From Hygrocybe punicea (Eukaryota > Basidiomycota > Agaricomycetes > Agaricales > Hygrophoraceae): a stretch of DNA of 64,000 nucleotides. The stretch is from positions 7,043,508 through 7,107,507 of the forward strand of contig OY744464.1 of assembly GCA_963556145.1 (NCBI GenBank), in the 5' to 3' direction. How positions within the stretch are numbered: the stretch's first letter is position 1; each line of letters starts with the position of its first letter. Both the position numbers and the translations under genes were made by a program. Shown here piece by piece: positions 42,494-54,162 of the stretch. The notes under the pieces are model-generated. The model was not told the DNA's origin and made no database searches. It worked only from the letters and a program-made list of their open reading frames with translations.

Positions 42494-44066
42494 TTATACT
42501 CTATGCTCGGCAGCTACAAGTTCCCGTGCGGCACGTTGACTAGCTAATTTAGAAACTGAAGTGCCCGCACGAGACTGACCTTGAACAGGTGCTGGATGGC
42601 CTCCGAAAACCTGGCTGTGTGCACAGGTCAGTCAGAGCGTATATGATTGGGATGTACATACCTTGTCCACCACGACAGGAGACGACCAATGTCAGCCTGA
42701 GCAGCAAGACCCGGAGGATTCTCAAAGAAGTCCACAATATTGGCATAAAAGACAGGGTAGCTGAAGCAGCCGTCATTCTCATTCCAGGCATTCACATTGG
42801 AGAAAGCAAAGCGCAACTGAATGCCGAAGTCAACACAGTAGCCAGATGACTGAAAAAAGTCTCTCACCTGAACGGCAATATAGGCAATCGACCTTGGTGT
42901 TACTGACTTCATACCCAGCAGACCGGCAACGTGCCCACGCGTGGAAGCTTTGGACGATTTGCGGCGCTTTTGGATGGGTCGTTGGTTATCGTTGTCCAGC
43001 TCGCCGTCAATGTCTCGAGCTGACGTCGGTGAAGTAAAAACATGTTTGAAGGCCTAAGAGACTCGAGAAAGCAGTCACCGTGGAATAGTGTGAGATGGGT
43101 ACCTACCTTCACTAGAATGGCACTGCGGAATAAGCCCTTTTCGACATCATCTGTGAAGCCTTGTCCACGTGGGTAAAGAAATGCTGGCCATGAATCGGCT
43201 GTGATGACAAAATCAGGATGGCCGTCCCGGATTTTGGTGCGTACGCTGGTCGACCGTGATGTTCATCATCAAGGTAATAATACTGGCAGGTTCCACACAC
43301 CTCTCGTCCTCCCAATCATAGTCGATAGGGCAAAGAAGACGACCTGTATCGTCATGCTCGAAGCCACGGTCTGATTTTGTATCAGGTGAGAGTGGTATGG
43401 CGGGGGCTTTGAATAGTACTGTAATCCAAGAAACGACGTCGGCTTTCAAATTGCCGGCGTCATCACCACGACTGCCACTGGCTCCTTTACGCAGCTTTTC
43501 GATTTGTTATTGACTGACCGATGTCTAAGGAAAGTAAGACATACCTCTCGAAAATATCGTGTGAGCTCTGGAACGTCGAGATCAACAAGTTTGGTCTTGA
43601 TGGACGGAACATATTGAAGCAGCAGTTTGTAACCTTGGAAGGTACGATTCTCCCTATAATCAAGTCACGATCACAATGTTATTGACTCAAATGGATGGGG
43701 GTGACAACAGACTCAAGGGTGTGCACCACATTTTCCTCTCCTTCGGCTTGCAGGGAATGACGCCTGTCATTCTCTTCCACCAATTCATCAATGGACTGGA
43801 ACATTGACACAAGCCTACAAATGACGCGGCCCTGAGTCACATTGGAGGTAAGATCCCTGGTAGGTTCAGAGTGCATTAAAACGTGGTTGGTCAGGTAAAT
43901 TGAGTACATACGATTTGCGCTTCGGCCCTCCTTCTTGTAGGTTCCGAAGCTGTTGTTCGAGTAGTGCAATGCGACGTTTAGCACCAGCATATGAAGCTAG
44001 TTCGTCTTCGTTGTCCTGTACATGGGAGGATATTCGGCTAAGCGGCGGTGATTGAGAAGTAGACAT
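42494..44066 (-). CDS. DUF6698-like protein (basidiomycete family, function unknown)
   Basis: Start ATG 44066 (MSTSQSPPLSRISS), then a coiled-coil-like RRIALLEQQLRNLQEGG. The first intron (43832-43907) joins KRKSY to GRVICRLVSMFQSIDELVEE. Further exons read RTFQGYKLLLQYVPSIK, FEHDDTGRLLCPIDYDWED, DGHPDFVITADSWPAFLYPR, GLFRSAILVK, HVFTSPTSARDID, MKSVTPRSIAYIAVQ, LRFAFSNVNAWNENDG and FYANIVDFFENPPG to a last exon ending EHRV and TAA 42494-42496. All splice sites are GT..AG and frames match, giving about eight exons. The family is expanded in agaricomycetes, often near transposons, with unknown role. Its 5' end faces that of the next gene. No nonsense codons were seen. The family name is from memory. 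Confidence 0.75.
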
Positions 44067-44285
44067 GGGTCCGAGTTGAGAATGATGTCTTGAATCATTA
44101 TTGTCGAGGAATTTATAGCAGCTCTGGGGCCTCCACCAATGGGGGGTCTTTCGTAGTTCTGGACTGCACAGAGACGTCCTAGGACAGCCGCTAGATCAAC
44201 AGGGTCCTTCCTGATATGGCTTTGACACGATCTTAAAAGCTCTCCGCGTTGACAACTTGAAGAGAGCACAGCCGCTCTCTTTGCT
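44067..44285. promoter_or_regulatory. Shared divergent promoter region
   Basis: 219 bp separate the start codons of the DUF6698-like gene (44066, minus) and the hypothetical gene (44286, plus), so both promoters must lie here or overlap. No TATA box or repeated site stands out. Confidence 0.35.
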
Positions 44286-45404
44286 ATGGACCAAGCCCCG
44301 ACTCGGAAGGCTCTTCGTGAACATGTCGATGCTGATTACAATGCATTTGGCTATGACCCCGATGGGTGGCTTGCGCATCTGGCTTGTCACTTCTTTGGTC
44401 CTGAGTGGCGCCCCGTAACACAAGTTCATGTTCCTAGCGGCTCTAAGAACCCTCAAGCACCTCGTTATGGACCTCCTGCCCCCCATCAGGTGCTCCACTT
44501 ACCACCAAATTTTAAGCCTCAGCCTCCACCTGAATATTATGGCCCGACATACCCGCCCTACATACCAGCGCCTCCAGATTTTCAGCCAAGCGACTTTACC
44601 ACATTACCTCGTCGGCATGTGGTACCTTCAAGTTCGCATTCGGGACCAATGAATGTAGTGAGTCAGGCAATTGCCGTCCACAAGCTGAGAATCACTTGCT
44701 GACAGCTTGCCAAACAGCCTGAGAAATGCAATAAGCGAACAAGAACGACGGATGTAGATTCGGATGACAGGGATGTCCCGGAAGTGAAGAAAAGGCACAA
44801 GGTACTATGCCATATCACTCACCTGCTTCAAAACGTGATGGCTGATGAATCCCCATCTCCTGCTAAGAAACTCATCACCAGAACTGACCATAGTCATGGC
44901 CTGGGTCTATCTGTCGTTGCCCCAGATATCGAAACCTACGCATTCGAGTACCCTAGCGCAGATGAACTTCTATCCATTCTGGATGCGTCGGTTCCAGATG
45001 GCATTTTTATGGAAGCTGAAGATCGTCAGGTCCTTATGCTTGCTGGAATTGATAATGTGGAAGACTTCACCTGGATCTCTGAGCACAACCTCCAGTTAGC
45101 GACAGAGATCTCACCAACCAAGATTCTCGCCCTCTATAAAAAAGCCGAAGAAATGATCCTGTCAGTCCACAAGAAGATGAAAAAGGAGATAGAGGAGATC
45201 AAAGAGATGCGTGAGATTGCGCGGTGGACAAAGAGGCGAAGACTCCAAGTCGGACGTCCGAGTCACAGTTCCGATGGTACGCTGTCGTACTCGTTTTGTG
45301 AATCAATAGCTTTGGGCTGATAAAAAGCAATAGGTGACTCTGACGGCTCCAATGCAGGCTACCGTGATGAGGCTGCGTTCAAGTTGAATGTGGTTGATTT
45401 TTAA
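44286..45404 (+). CDS. Hypothetical protein, coiled-coil C-terminus
   Basis: Start ATG 44286 (MDQAPTRKALREHVDADYNA). A Pro/Tyr-rich stretch follows (PPPEYYGPTYPPYIPAPPD). A likely intron runs from GTAGTGAG (44656) to GCTGACAG (44705), joining GPMN to LAKQPEKCNK. The frame continues through VVAPDIETYAFEYPSADELL and HKKMKKEIEEIKEMREIARW (coiled coil). An intron from GTACGC (about 45277) to CAATAG (45333) leads to SDGSNAGYRDEAAFKLNV and TAA 45402-45404. No known domain is recognised. The architecture (disordered start, acidic middle, basic coiled coil, 'SDGSNAGYRD' end) resembles lineage-specific orphan genes. Confidence 0.6.
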
Positions 45405-45542
45405 CCGTGACAGTGTCGTGATGGCCAAACCAGAATTCACCGTCACGACTGGCATATATAGCATATATACGCCAGTGATTATATATAAAACGCCACGTCA
45501 TCACACATCAGTACCTGACAGCTTGAACCGTACCACAACTAT

Positions 45543-46419
45543 ATGGCCACCGTGACGGTGCCAGCGACGGCTCGCAATGTCATCTCAACTTCTCCACACC
45601 AAGCAAAAAAACAGGCCCGGGACTATGATTCTCAGGCTAGCCTGAGTACTCCAGTAACATCCTTTGATCATGAAACGCCTGGCCCCTCCACCGCGACACT
45701 CATGACCCCGCTTCATGTTTGTCCATCATCTATAATCTCCAGCAATACTCGACTTTCAGAAATAACTGGGAACAATCTGTTAACATTGGTGTGTTTTGCA
45801 AATATTTTATTTTATTGATATTGTTAACTGGGTGTACTCAGAACAAGAGGGATATCATTGATGGGAGCCTGGTGTGTTTGGCAAATATTATATTTTATTG
45901 ATATTGTTAACTGGGTGTACTCAGAACAAGAGGGATATCATTGATGGGAGCCTGGCGGAATCCCAGAAGCGTCAATCATTTGATCAATACCGAACGCGTC
46001 AAGCATTGGCTATTGCCCGAGCCACTCGTGCTGCCATACATCTCGAGGAGCGGTTGGCTCGCAAACGAGTTGAGAAGGAGGAATTGGTGCTGGGTCTTTT
46101 GCGTGATGAGGTTGAAGAGGTTCGCACCAGGTTAACGGCGGCGGATCGCCATATCGGAGTTGTTCGGAGTATGCTCAGCTCCACCGGGATACAAGATGTT
46201 TCTGTGGACGACGATAACGGCGGCTGTATCATCTACCCTTCCTCCCGTGATTGGCTTCCAGCTCATCCTGACTTAAAACCTAACGTGGATGACTCAGATT
46301 CCCACTGTTCCAATCCAGATTCCACGCCGGAATCCCCTTCCGGGGATGTCTCCGAGTATGAGGGCAAAGCGTTTTTAATTGGAGAGGACAACCGTGACGG
46401 CAGCAGGTCACAAGCATGA
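45543..46419 (+). CDS. Hypothetical coiled-coil protein with duplicated intron/exon
   Basis: Start ATG 45543 (MATVTVPATARNVISTSP). Three exons, 45543-45788, 45842-45871 and 45925-46419, are separated by two 53-nt introns that are near-identical copies. All junctions are phase 0, giving 256 residues. The N-terminus is Ser/Thr/Pro-rich. After the duplicated 10-residue exon (NKRDIIDGSL twice) comes a long helical, probably coiled-coil segment (RKRVEKEELVLGLLRDEVEE) and an acidic Ser/Pro-rich tail. No domain is recognised. It is followed 290 bp downstream by the convergent Plavaka transposase end. Confidence 0.7.
45789..45954 (+). repeat. 83-bp tandem duplication of an intron plus 30 coding bases
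   Basis: The unit 45789-45871 is repeated at 45872-45954. Each unit is a 53-nt intron (GTGTGTTT...GTGTACTCAG) followed by AACAAGAGGGATATCATTGA and ten more coding bases. Only two differences are visible, both in the introns (T/G at unit position 9 and T/A at about 19); the 30 coding bases are identical. Confidence 0.95.
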
Positions 46420-46526
46420 CGCTGTGGACTTGAATGCCGTGTCGCCACGGACGCTTGGCAACAACTTAAAAGTTACTCGATTTTATATTTCCATGTTGTA
46501 ACCCAGTTCCGTGATTGTACCGTGAC
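46391..46526. promoter_or_regulatory. CCGTGAC motifs on the left side of the Plavaka gene
   Basis: CCGTGAC occurs at about 46392 and 46520, with relatives nearby (CCGTGATT at about 46508, ACCATGACTG at about 46584). Further copies lie at 45404-45410 and about 45548. The same heptamer recurs on the other side of the transposase gene. KDZ/CACTA-like transposons often carry repeated subterminal motifs bound by their transposase. This is a pattern-based suggestion. Confidence 0.4.
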
Positions 46527-46710
46527 TAGTAATCCTGCCCCATGTATTTTTCGCTACAACTGTTTGCTGTAATACTACGCCTTACCATGACTGTTTCTCG
46601 GACTAAATGAAAGCGAAAAGATCTTTTTAGCATCGACTCAGAGGAAGCAAGTACAAGTCATGGTTACCGTCTTAGTCAAAATGGGGTGAACAAATGGCAC
46701 AGGTAATCAT

Positions 46711-49700
46711 CTATAGCGATCCATAACCATCATCTACATCAACATCATCCTCTGGCCCGAACTCATCTGAGTCGTCTGATCTTTCCTCTGAGTCATCATC
46801 TGAGCCGCTGTCAGTATCACTTTCTTCCGAGTCATCATCGCCTGCTTCATCCTGGCCTCCCTCAACTTCTAGACGTTCGGCTTCCACCTCATTGATGTAA
46901 ACATCCCCCTCATCACCGGCAAACTGGATGTCATCTTCAATATCCATCTCATCGTCTTGTTCCTCACAAACCGGAGGATTGGAAACTGAGTCGGAAGAAT
47001 TGGTGTTCACATGCCCCACTCCACCATGAAGATATCGCATCACCATGTCCCTGTCAACAAAGCTAATGATGTGTTAGTACCATATCAAGTGAGACATTTC
47101 GAGGGAGATGTAACATACATGTCAACATAGTACTTTGCCCAGTCATCAATGTCTCCAGGTGGACGGGCTGCCGTAGGTAAAATGGTTTTGAGCAAGTGAG
47201 ATGTGCGCCCATTGACGAATGCTGGTATGAGATGGCATCCGCGAATGACGTGAGAAGGATCTAGGAATCCAAATGCAGTGGGGTCCGTATCGGGAAGAAA
47301 CCCAATTTTTGGAAGCCGTGCCACTTTGAAGCCCCAGCGATGACCAGGTTCTGCACCAAACCATCGGACCCATAAAAACTCCAGGCGTTGCTTCCCCAAG
47401 GTCCGAGCAGCAGGTCCGATGTGGAGAACATCAACATGGAAGACTCCTAAAACACGGGCATACCAATATGGTTGAGCATTGGGCCCAACCTCACGGGAAA
47501 GGACCATGACATCACAGTTTGTTCGAGGATTCATTGAATCTTGGTCCCGACGGCAGTCGTAAGTGGTATAGTTTACACGAAGAATTTTCGACGAAAATAT
47601 ACGATTATTGATAATGCGAACACTGAGGCGCTCCGCATCAGTGAATTCTTCCTCGTCGCCATCATATTCACGGTCGAGAAGTCGGGAGAGGAGGTGATCC
47701 TTTAGCCTTGGAAGAAAATCCTGTGCAATGGTGAATGAGGAGAGATTTGTGCGTTAAGACTCGTGGATACCTTGATGGCTGGATCGTGAGGAATCTCATG
47801 AACAAAACTCATGACATTGTGGGGGTGATTCTTGGAGTCAGATATATGGTGATGCATTTCAAAGCTGGTGGCTGGGAGAGGGTCATCCTCGTGAACGCCA
47901 ACATGATGTCTGTGAACTGGGGATTTGTGTGCGTGTGCTTTAGCTGCTTCTTTTGCCCGTCGCAATCGAGTTTGACGCCTTTCCAGCTTTGCAATCTGTT
48001 TGACAGCACGATTCTTATTTGTACGCCCATAAAGACGTTTGACTAGTCGGTGTGCAAGTTCACCCTTCAAGTGACGCATGAAGCAGGAAATGTCTCAAAG
48101 AGAAAAGTACTCACAATTTGTGTGGAATACGAGTCAGTGGTACCATAAAGGCGGATGGTCCGCACGTAGTCACCCAGGGCATGTAGTTTGTAGGTAAGGA
48201 GATTGAAGATTTTGCCTTTCCGCTTTGGTGGTTGACTGTTTTGCGATCCAAGGCAAGATGATCCTGATATCGGAACTTGAGCAGCTTTCCTAGTCTGGCG
48301 CCGCAGTCGGGCTGCCGTTTCGCGAGGCAGTTCTACCGTTTGAAATAATGAACAAGTGAAATCTCGAAACTTTCGCAGTTCACGGCCTAAAATGGTGGTT
48401 GTGGATTCAAGAAGAGAAAGGGTTCTGTCAGTATGAATGCGAAGTTTGGCCAGTGCGTGCCATTGTGCCAGGCGAAACAAGAGGGTCATCAATTGGTCGT
48501 TGTGCGGCTCAGGTAAGAGACCTTCAAATGCAGGAATAGCACACTAGAGAGTCTTGTTAATTAATTGATCAGATAAATATTGAAACCAACAACCTGTAAC
48601 ATGTCTTCAAAATCACGGGCAGCGAGCTTTTTCATTTCTGATACATTGGCACAAAATCGACGTATGGTATCTCGCCCAAAACTTGGAACTTGTCGGAATC
48701 TATTGGAGTAATGGTGAGCCTGAGTGTTTATTCACACCACAAGGACTATAAACCTGGCATCTAGTTCTGCCACTGCTTTTCCTGCAGGAATGGCAGCATA
48801 TAATAAACGTATCAGATGTGTAAATGTAGCTTTCCAAACACCAAGCTCAAATTCATGTAGGAGGTCAACAACAAGCGTTGGAAAAATGTCAAATCCAAGG
48901 GGGCCAAGCTTCTCGGCAAAGGCATTCTGGAGAGGATGTGACTCAGTGAGCCATGAAAAAGCACGATAGAAGTAGAGTTTACTATCGTTGGAACCCAGGA
49001 TCCAGATTTGAGGACCCGTTCAACAGCTGCACCGGTTACAGGGAGGCCAAGCCTATACACGAAATCACGTGCTTGGGTGACTTTGTTCCAAACATACGAG
49101 CGAGCTTTCTGAGCCCGAGCATGCAAGTCCCTGACGAGTCCCATCTTGTCCATGTCAACCTTGGTGGTCAAACAACGAGGGCAGGGGCAAAGCCCTCGAT
49201 CCCGAACAGTTGCGAGGAGAACCCTATAAAAGATGAAATGTCAATGTAATTTTACGACACATAAATGATAACCTACTTTTCTGGATAATCTGCGGAGTAA
49301 GTAAAGATACGTGGATACACTCGCCGTAACACACCATCCCAACAACGGAGGACAATTCCATGCTGGTATGCAGCCATAAAATCATCGTCTAATAATAGCC
49401 GCCAAACCTGATGCATGAGTTCACGACGGCAATGTGTAAGAAGAGCTGATTTCCGAGCGCCAGCATTTTTAGAAAAAGATGTAATAACATCTTGGATGCT
49501 GTCAGGAAGCTTGTGGGTATTATGAGTGAAGGAAACATAAATTGACTAACAAACTTACTGAAGGGATATAGGCAACGTGGTGGCATGCACCTGAGGTAGG
49601 CCTCGCTCGAAGGTATTTGGAGAGATTGGCGAAATAAAGATATAAAGGCCAAACCTTGGCTGTCCCAAAATTGGCCACATGGGTCGAGTCAGACCAAAAC

Positions 49701-50902
49701 ATGAGACCGGCGATGACCTTCTCAAGTTTGCAGCCTGGTTCCGCAGGTTGCCGTTGCAGTTTTTCATGAGCATCTAGCCAAGCGTCTGAGGTATAGACCT
49801 CATCATAAACTCGATCCTCGTCGCCTGAAACATATTGCCAGAAGCGTTTGAATGGCGTCAGATGAAATTTGGCTGCAGCCTCCTCGGAGAACGCAGCTTT
49901 GATGACTTCGACAAGAGGTCGTCGGAACAGACCACGAACAGAGAATGGAGCTGGCTCAGTATTCTTGAGACCAGTTGGAATCTGGATATCAACATGGAGT
50001 TCTTGCCAGCCATCTTTGGAAAATGGCGTCCTCGGGATGCCAGAAGATGCTTCTGCCTCATCTAACCGACGATTTTCTCGCTGCGCACTGAATCCTTTCA
50101 GATCTGCCGGGTTGAAATCGGTGGCACCAATGACATTATCGACGAGACGGTTTACTTCACCGATGGATTTGTGACTCCCACCAGTGTTCATCCAATGTAT
50201 CAAGCGAAATATTGTCATGTTTGCAAAGGGCCACGAGGGAGAATGATGATCTGTGTTTTTATTGGGAGTTGCTAAGTCATCGGGAGGCAATGGATAATTG
50301 GATATGTCTTCTGGCAAAATAGTCGCATCGGGATCATATGAAGGCCGGTCCCAATATTCGCGCAAAAGACCGAATGAGTTGGCAGCCGTACGTATTGAGT
50401 CACGAACATGGAGGATGACCCTACGGATAATTGGGACAGGATCGGGGGCAGGAGGTATGGGCACCGGGGCTTCTGGGTGGCGGTCCAAAAACTTTGCTGG
50501 GAGCCGAAAACTTCGAGCAGGTCTGCCTGTTCGAGTAAGTCGGGGAGGATCTGGGTCACTCTGTGAAGGCCTGGGACTTGGAGCTCTCAAACCTTCTGAT
50601 TCACGGAGGTTTGTCACCGAGATGTCAACATCACCGTGACTCGGACCTGCGGCGAATTTGGCACTATCAGGTTCCAAGAAGGGGCTGACATCACTGGCAA
50701 TTCGTCGCTTCTTTTCGTTTGCCCGTCGATACTCTAACTTGAGAGCCTGTGCTGTTTTGTACAGAGAGCACTCATTCTGGTGTCGATGAAGTCCTCGTCG
50801 TTGTGTGAAAGTACGGTCGCAAGGATCACAGCAGGCAAACATCATGCCAGCGGCAATAAGCGTGATAATGAGGGTGGTAATTGATAGCCACGATCGCGTC
50901 AT
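46711..50902 (-). CDS. Plavaka-type transposase, apparently intact
   Basis: Plavaka transposases are large basidiomycete enzymes related to the CACTA/KDZ groups. The frame opens at 50902; the start is more likely one of the Met codons at 50845/50842, before a C2H2 finger (CDPCDRTFTQRRGLHRHQNEC). Then come FGLLREYWDRPSYDPD, FRRPLVEVIKAAFSEEAAAK, CKLEKVIAGLMFWSDSTHVA and PTSGACHHVAYIPS. Later exons include ALLTHCRRELMHQVW, VVDLLHEFELGVWKATFTH, GKIFNLLTYKLHALGDYVR, STQI, RRTRLRRAKEAAKA-like basic sequence, FLWVRWFGAEPGH and FLDPSHVIRGCHLIPAF. An Asp/Glu/Ser-rich acidic tail ends at TAG 46711. About ten exons, introns mostly 50-60 nt, an estimated 1200 residues. No stops or frameshifts were found in the exons I traced, unlike the Harbinger and gypsy copies to the left. 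Exact exon borders need transcript data. Confidence 0.85.
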
Positions 50903-50972
50903 CTAGACTGAAAGCCCCGGGCCAGGCCTGCCAGTGAGTTCAGTGTGAAACTGCCTGGGCTTCTTTGAAGCT

Positions 50973-51315
50973 GTCACGGAGATTGGATAGACTCTGAGTC
51001 GGAAGACTTTCAAGTTTGGAATGAGCCTGATAGCCTGAGGGTGGGGAAAGTTGTACCTACTATTGGGTAGACGTCTCCCGTGTGTATGCCAGAATGTCCA
51101 GAAGTCACGGTGTCATGGTCAGGATTCCGAGTCGGGCCGCATGAGCACCCATCCGCAATCTGCCGCCGCCATGCGGCCGCTATACCTCCTCCGCAATCCT
51201 CTGCAACTAGGACTTCAGGTTCCGGTTTATCGGATAAGCTTACTGATGATCACAGTGTCTGGGCCATGAGATGAATTGTCACGGTACTACTAGTACGGTC
51301 CGTCAACCGTGACTC
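50973..51315. promoter_or_regulatory. GTCACGG/CCGTGAC motifs on the right side of the Plavaka gene
   Basis: GTCACGG occurs near 50973, 51104 and 51276, and CCGTGAC near 51309, with partial relatives (CATGACCGTT at 51361). The stretch GGTACTACTAGTACGG between two copies is nearly palindromic. Together with the copies at 45.4-46.5 kb they bracket the transposase gene. Their role is inferred. The Plavaka ends themselves could not be located. Confidence 0.4.
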
Positions 51316-51361
51316 AGACTTACGGTATGATTGACTCTACTCAAAGTGACCGCCTCATTCC

Positions 51362-53018
51362 ATGACCGTTCTCAGACTCACAGACATGGATTACCATGTA
51401 ACCCCAACAGATCCTGCACATCCAACAGACACTGGAAATAACTTGGAAGCTGGTGATGGACCCCCAGCGTCCGAGTCTATGGGACCATACTATAATCTGC
51501 CAAACATACTCGGGCCAGTGTTATCTCACCCCGGTGACCTGTTCTACGATTTATCCGCTCCAAGTGACATTGGTGCTCCCCAGTACAACCAGGCTGCTCC
51601 ACACCAGAGCTTCCCATCGTACCACCCGCCATATCATGATGGGCCACCATTTCTCGCTCAAGATCAATCCACGCAAGGCTTGGCAGCCTTATATGCTCAC
51701 CATGCTCTTCCTCCTCACTTACTTTCGCAAGGATCACCCACCCCTGAGCTTCATCAACCATCCTGGTCTGGTCCATCATCATCCACATCGTTTTCGTCCT
51801 ACTCACCGATTTCGGGATCTCATGAAGCATCACCCGCTCCACCCACTCCGCTTGAACCTATGGAACATATTCAGAGTAGCAGTGGCCCTACCCGTCATGT
51901 CCGGAGGTCTAGACAGAAGGCAGGAGGGGGGGGTCGCAGCATTCGCTTCTATCCTGATGATGTACAAGCGCTTCTGGTTCAAGCCAAGGGTATTTTCGCT
52001 AGCTCTCTGTGTTCTGAAGGCCCCGCATTCAGACACAAGAAAACTATGGCAGATTTTGATGCCCTTGCCCGTGAAGCCTACTCCCATGCATGCGCCAATG
52101 AGAAAATTCCATGTAAGTCCAACTTAAATACAACGCCAATTTGGGTCACGCTGATGTTATCTGATAGTTGCAGGCTTTAACGACGATATGTGTTACATTG
52201 TAGGAGATATTCTCCTATACTAAATGCACGCTCACCTCCTTTCAGATCACTCACACCGCTTCTGCCGTCCGCGGAAAGATCAAGATCCTCGCAGAACGTT
52301 CCATCGGAACTCGATATTCCATCTTCCCGCCTGCTAACGCAGGAATTGTGAACACTTCCAAAGAATGGATTAACTATGTTTCAGGTGCTGTCGCGGCACT
52401 GTTGGACGAAAAGGCCGCGTATCCATTCATGAATCATGTAACCGTTCACCTCCTTATTGAAAGATACATTGTATTGACATGATCCTGCCAGTACTTTACT
52501 AAAGATCTCTTCCAATTCACCAATCTTGCGATCTACGAACTATTGATTGAGTTTCTATGGGGCAGTGATGAAGCTCTTGGAGTACTTCATCCTGAACTAT
52601 TTTCTGATATGGTGCATCTCCCGCTGATTGCTTTGATTTGTACCGTGGCGAGTTTTTTCGCGTCTCTAAATTTTATGCTTGATATCTGATTACTCTTCAG
52701 CAAAAATGGGCTCTTGATCGGTTCAGAACAGGCACGAAGGTCGATATTGACCTGAGCGGCAAATTATATGAAAATTTTTATCTTGACTGTCTTCACACTC
52801 TTCGTGTGATGGATAACGACCCTGTGAGAGGACCTAAATACCGTGAATACCGCAGGAACTGGTGTCAGGAAGGAATGTTAGTGCCGAAATTTTCAGTTAT
52901 ATTGATACTCATCTTGTTGCAGCAAGAGGTTCCAGACGTTGTCGTCTCAAACCCGCAAAGTTTTCCACCTGGACCCCCCCACAGCAGCACAACCTGTGCC
53001 ATCTGCTGTCCCTCCTAA
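51362..53018 (+). CDS. DUF6532-like protein
   Basis: The first exon starts at ATG 51362 (MTVLRLTDMDYHVTPTDP; the second Met at 51389 is possible). It is Pro/Ser/His-rich and disordered to SIRFYPDDVQALLVQAKGIF, then ADFDALAREAYSHACANEKIP. Introns follow: GTAAGTCC at 52112 to TTGCAG, a short exon (FNDDMCYI), then to TTTCAG at 52243. The domain continues VRGKIKILAERSIGTRYSIF, WINYVSGAVAALLDEKAAYP, SDEALGVLHPELF, LPLIALICTV, KWALDRFRTGTKVDIDLSGK and YREYRRNWCQEG. This is the alpha-helical domain of DUF6532, abundant in agaricomycetes, function unknown. The last intron and stop (53018) are tentative. It is divergent from the Plavaka gene (460 bp between starts). Confidence 0.7.
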
Positions 53019-53281
53019 CATGCAAGCGTCGTCCTCGACAATGGATCCAGGTGCCAATTAGCGTTCACATTTTTTTTCTAAACTATCCCCCTCCCCCGAG
53101 TTGGAATTGAACTACCCTGCTGTAATCGTGTATGCAAACCTCATTCCTGAATGTGACTGATTTCTCGGAGACCTCAATTTCTAGTAAATTGTACCAGTAC
53201 TTTTTTTGTATTTGACCGGTTTCAACGCAGCATCAGGGAAAACCCTATTGCTAATCACAATGTAAAATAATATATTATGCT

Positions 53282-53395
53282 GTTCCGCTGCCCTAACCGC
53301 TGCCCATTCCGCTGCCCATTCCGCTGCACGTTCCGCTGCCTGTTCCGCTGCCCGTTCCGCTGCTCATTCCGCTGCTTGTTCCGGTGCCCCGCCCC
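53282..53395 (+). repeat. 12-bp minisatellite (CCGCTGCCCATT-type)
   Basis: About nine imperfect copies of TTCCGCTGCCCA run head to tail, with variants CACG, CTGT, CCGT, TCAT and TTGT in the last positions. The plus frame reads FRCP/FRCL repeats, but no gene around it is convincing. The rest of 53019-54162 contains only short frames, including a 75-codon one at 53656-53883. Confidence 0.85.
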
Positions 53396-54162
53396 TTGCC
53401 CCGCTATCCCCGCTGTCTATGCTGGATGTCCACACCTAGGTCGTCCCAACCGCCGCCTTTACCTGTAAGTAAGGCAATCATCAGCGTTTGGAAATTAACA
53501 TATAACATACAACACAACGTACCATCGTCATGGATTCAATACCCAATTCCCATGCCATCTGACTGTCCTTGGCAGCAGACAAACATATCTACGGAGACAA
53601 CGAAATCAGCCTTTGAAAGTCTTCTAGCAATCGTAAAAGCCTCACCACGTGCGCCTTGCCCTCAACAGCGGGCCAGGTATCTCTACACCAACCGTCACAA
53701 AAACGTGCCACGGGAGAGTCGAATTGCGGTATAGGCAACAACGGTGGGTCATTCACATCGATTTCCAAATTCTTCAAAGAAGCGGTACTCTTCGCCGATG
53801 GTCTCCGGGAACTAGACATCGATTCTCCTGATCGCTTTCTAGTGTATGGCTTGGAACAGCCTTCAAGTTACGAAGAAGCCTGAGTCAGACAAAAAAAAGG
53901 ACGAATAAAACAAGTCCCGACACCTACATATGTCACGGCGTCGAACCGAATTAAAAGTCCAGTATGTAAGGAGTTTGTTCAACAACACACCACGAAATGG
54001 AGAAAGAACACACCAACTAATAACGTCGGGTCTGTCGTGTACAGAATCTATCACATATTATGTCTTAGACAGGGGAGAAACATTTACCTGACATAGCTGT
54101 AATTCCCGCACTTTATTTGCACCACGGTCGCGCTTACACATTCACTACTCCAAACAATTCTG

